Below, in pieces: positions 63,846-64,000 of a stretch of 64,000 nucleotides of DNA. A program made the translations under genes and the position numbers. Source of the DNA: Hemerocallis citrina (lineage: Eukaryota > Streptophyta > Magnoliopsida > Asparagales > Asphodelaceae). The stretch covers positions 258,668,244 through 258,732,243 of the forward strand of contig CM030362.1 of assembly GCA_017893485.1 (NCBI GenBank). The letters run 5' to 3'. Under the pieces are notes generated by a model. The model was not told where the DNA came from and did no database searches. It worked only from the letters and a program-made list of their open reading frames with translations. How positions within the stretch are numbered: position 1 is the first letter of the stretch; the number at the start of each line of letters is the position of its first letter.

Positions 63846-64000
63846 TAGTATATATACACATATTTGATAAAATTGGTTCAGCAGACAAAACCTCGAAAAC
63901 AGGTAATGCTAGTATTTTAACAGTAAATGTATTGTTTAGGTATCTTTATTTATTTATGAGAATAAGGCGGTAGTGAGTTCTCCTAGGGTTGGCAAACGGG
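63846..64000. other. flank ending in a possible hAT-type end
   Basis: The last bases, TAGGGTTGGCAAACGGG (63984-64000), look like the start of another hAT element (TAGGGNTGGCAA type) cut by the window edge. Confidence 0.3.

Noticed and set aside
1..64000. tRNA, rRNA or other RNA genes
   Set aside because: No cloverleaf-like pair of A and B boxes in proper spacing, and no rRNA core words, were seen on either strand. The single B-box-like GTTTGAATC at about 28318 lacks an A box.

Overview
The window reads as angiosperm nuclear DNA, probably from a eudicot with a large, repeat-rich genome. It is made almost entirely of nested transposable elements, with no intact host gene, no RNA gene and nothing prokaryotic. 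The species cannot be named from the sequence. The plant assignment rests on Tat-type Ty3/Gypsy elements (extra archaeal-type RNase H, 3' tandem repeats, antisense ORFs), a Ty1/Copia element, a hAT, a CACTA and a MITE, and on a captured exon of plant-type eIF6.

Layout. (1) 1-240: hAT-like end. 768-7978: Gypsy A, minus strand, decayed and with most of pol deleted; its 3' half is a stem-loop tandem array. (2) 8207-27859: a Ty1/Copia element (target duplication GCATA) with decayed coding sequence. (3) Inside its 3' LTR lies Gypsy B, 13084-27438, plus strand: identical 661-bp LTRs, GGATC duplication, one uninterrupted 1909-codon gag-pol, and an antisense spliced gene between pol and the 3' LTR. 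(4) 29042-50192: Gypsy C, minus strand, an older relative of B with TATAT duplications. It is interrupted by two large LTR-like insertions, E2 (29668-33085) and D (40236-45235). (5) 50198-51662: host-gene debris. (6) 51671-63007: a hAT transposon with an exact 8-bp duplication (AGGGTAAG). Its transposase gene is split by LTR-like element F (52768-56383, AGAAG) and by CACTA element G (57262-61429, AAT), which carries an eIF6 exon. (7) 63269-63842: a PIF/Harbinger-like MITE.

How it works together. Each element can be peeled away by its target duplication, which restores the broken reading frame or LTR beneath. B is the youngest large element and the only one with an apparently functional polyprotein. 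A, C, the Copia and the hAT carry stops, frameshifts or mutated catalytic residues. The most interesting content is the antisense cassette of B and C. It is a roughly 680-residue spliced protein with a plant-retrotransposon domain and a coiled-coil tail, plus a second antisense coiled-coil ORF. Splice positions and a 25-bp leader block are conserved between B and C, and ACGT-bearing tandem repeats lie upstream. LTRs D, E2 and F form a second theme: TG...CA units of 3.4-5.0 kb with a TATA box about 0.5-0.7 kb in from the 5' end and no visible internal coding region, best explained as solo LTRs of a giant-LTR family.
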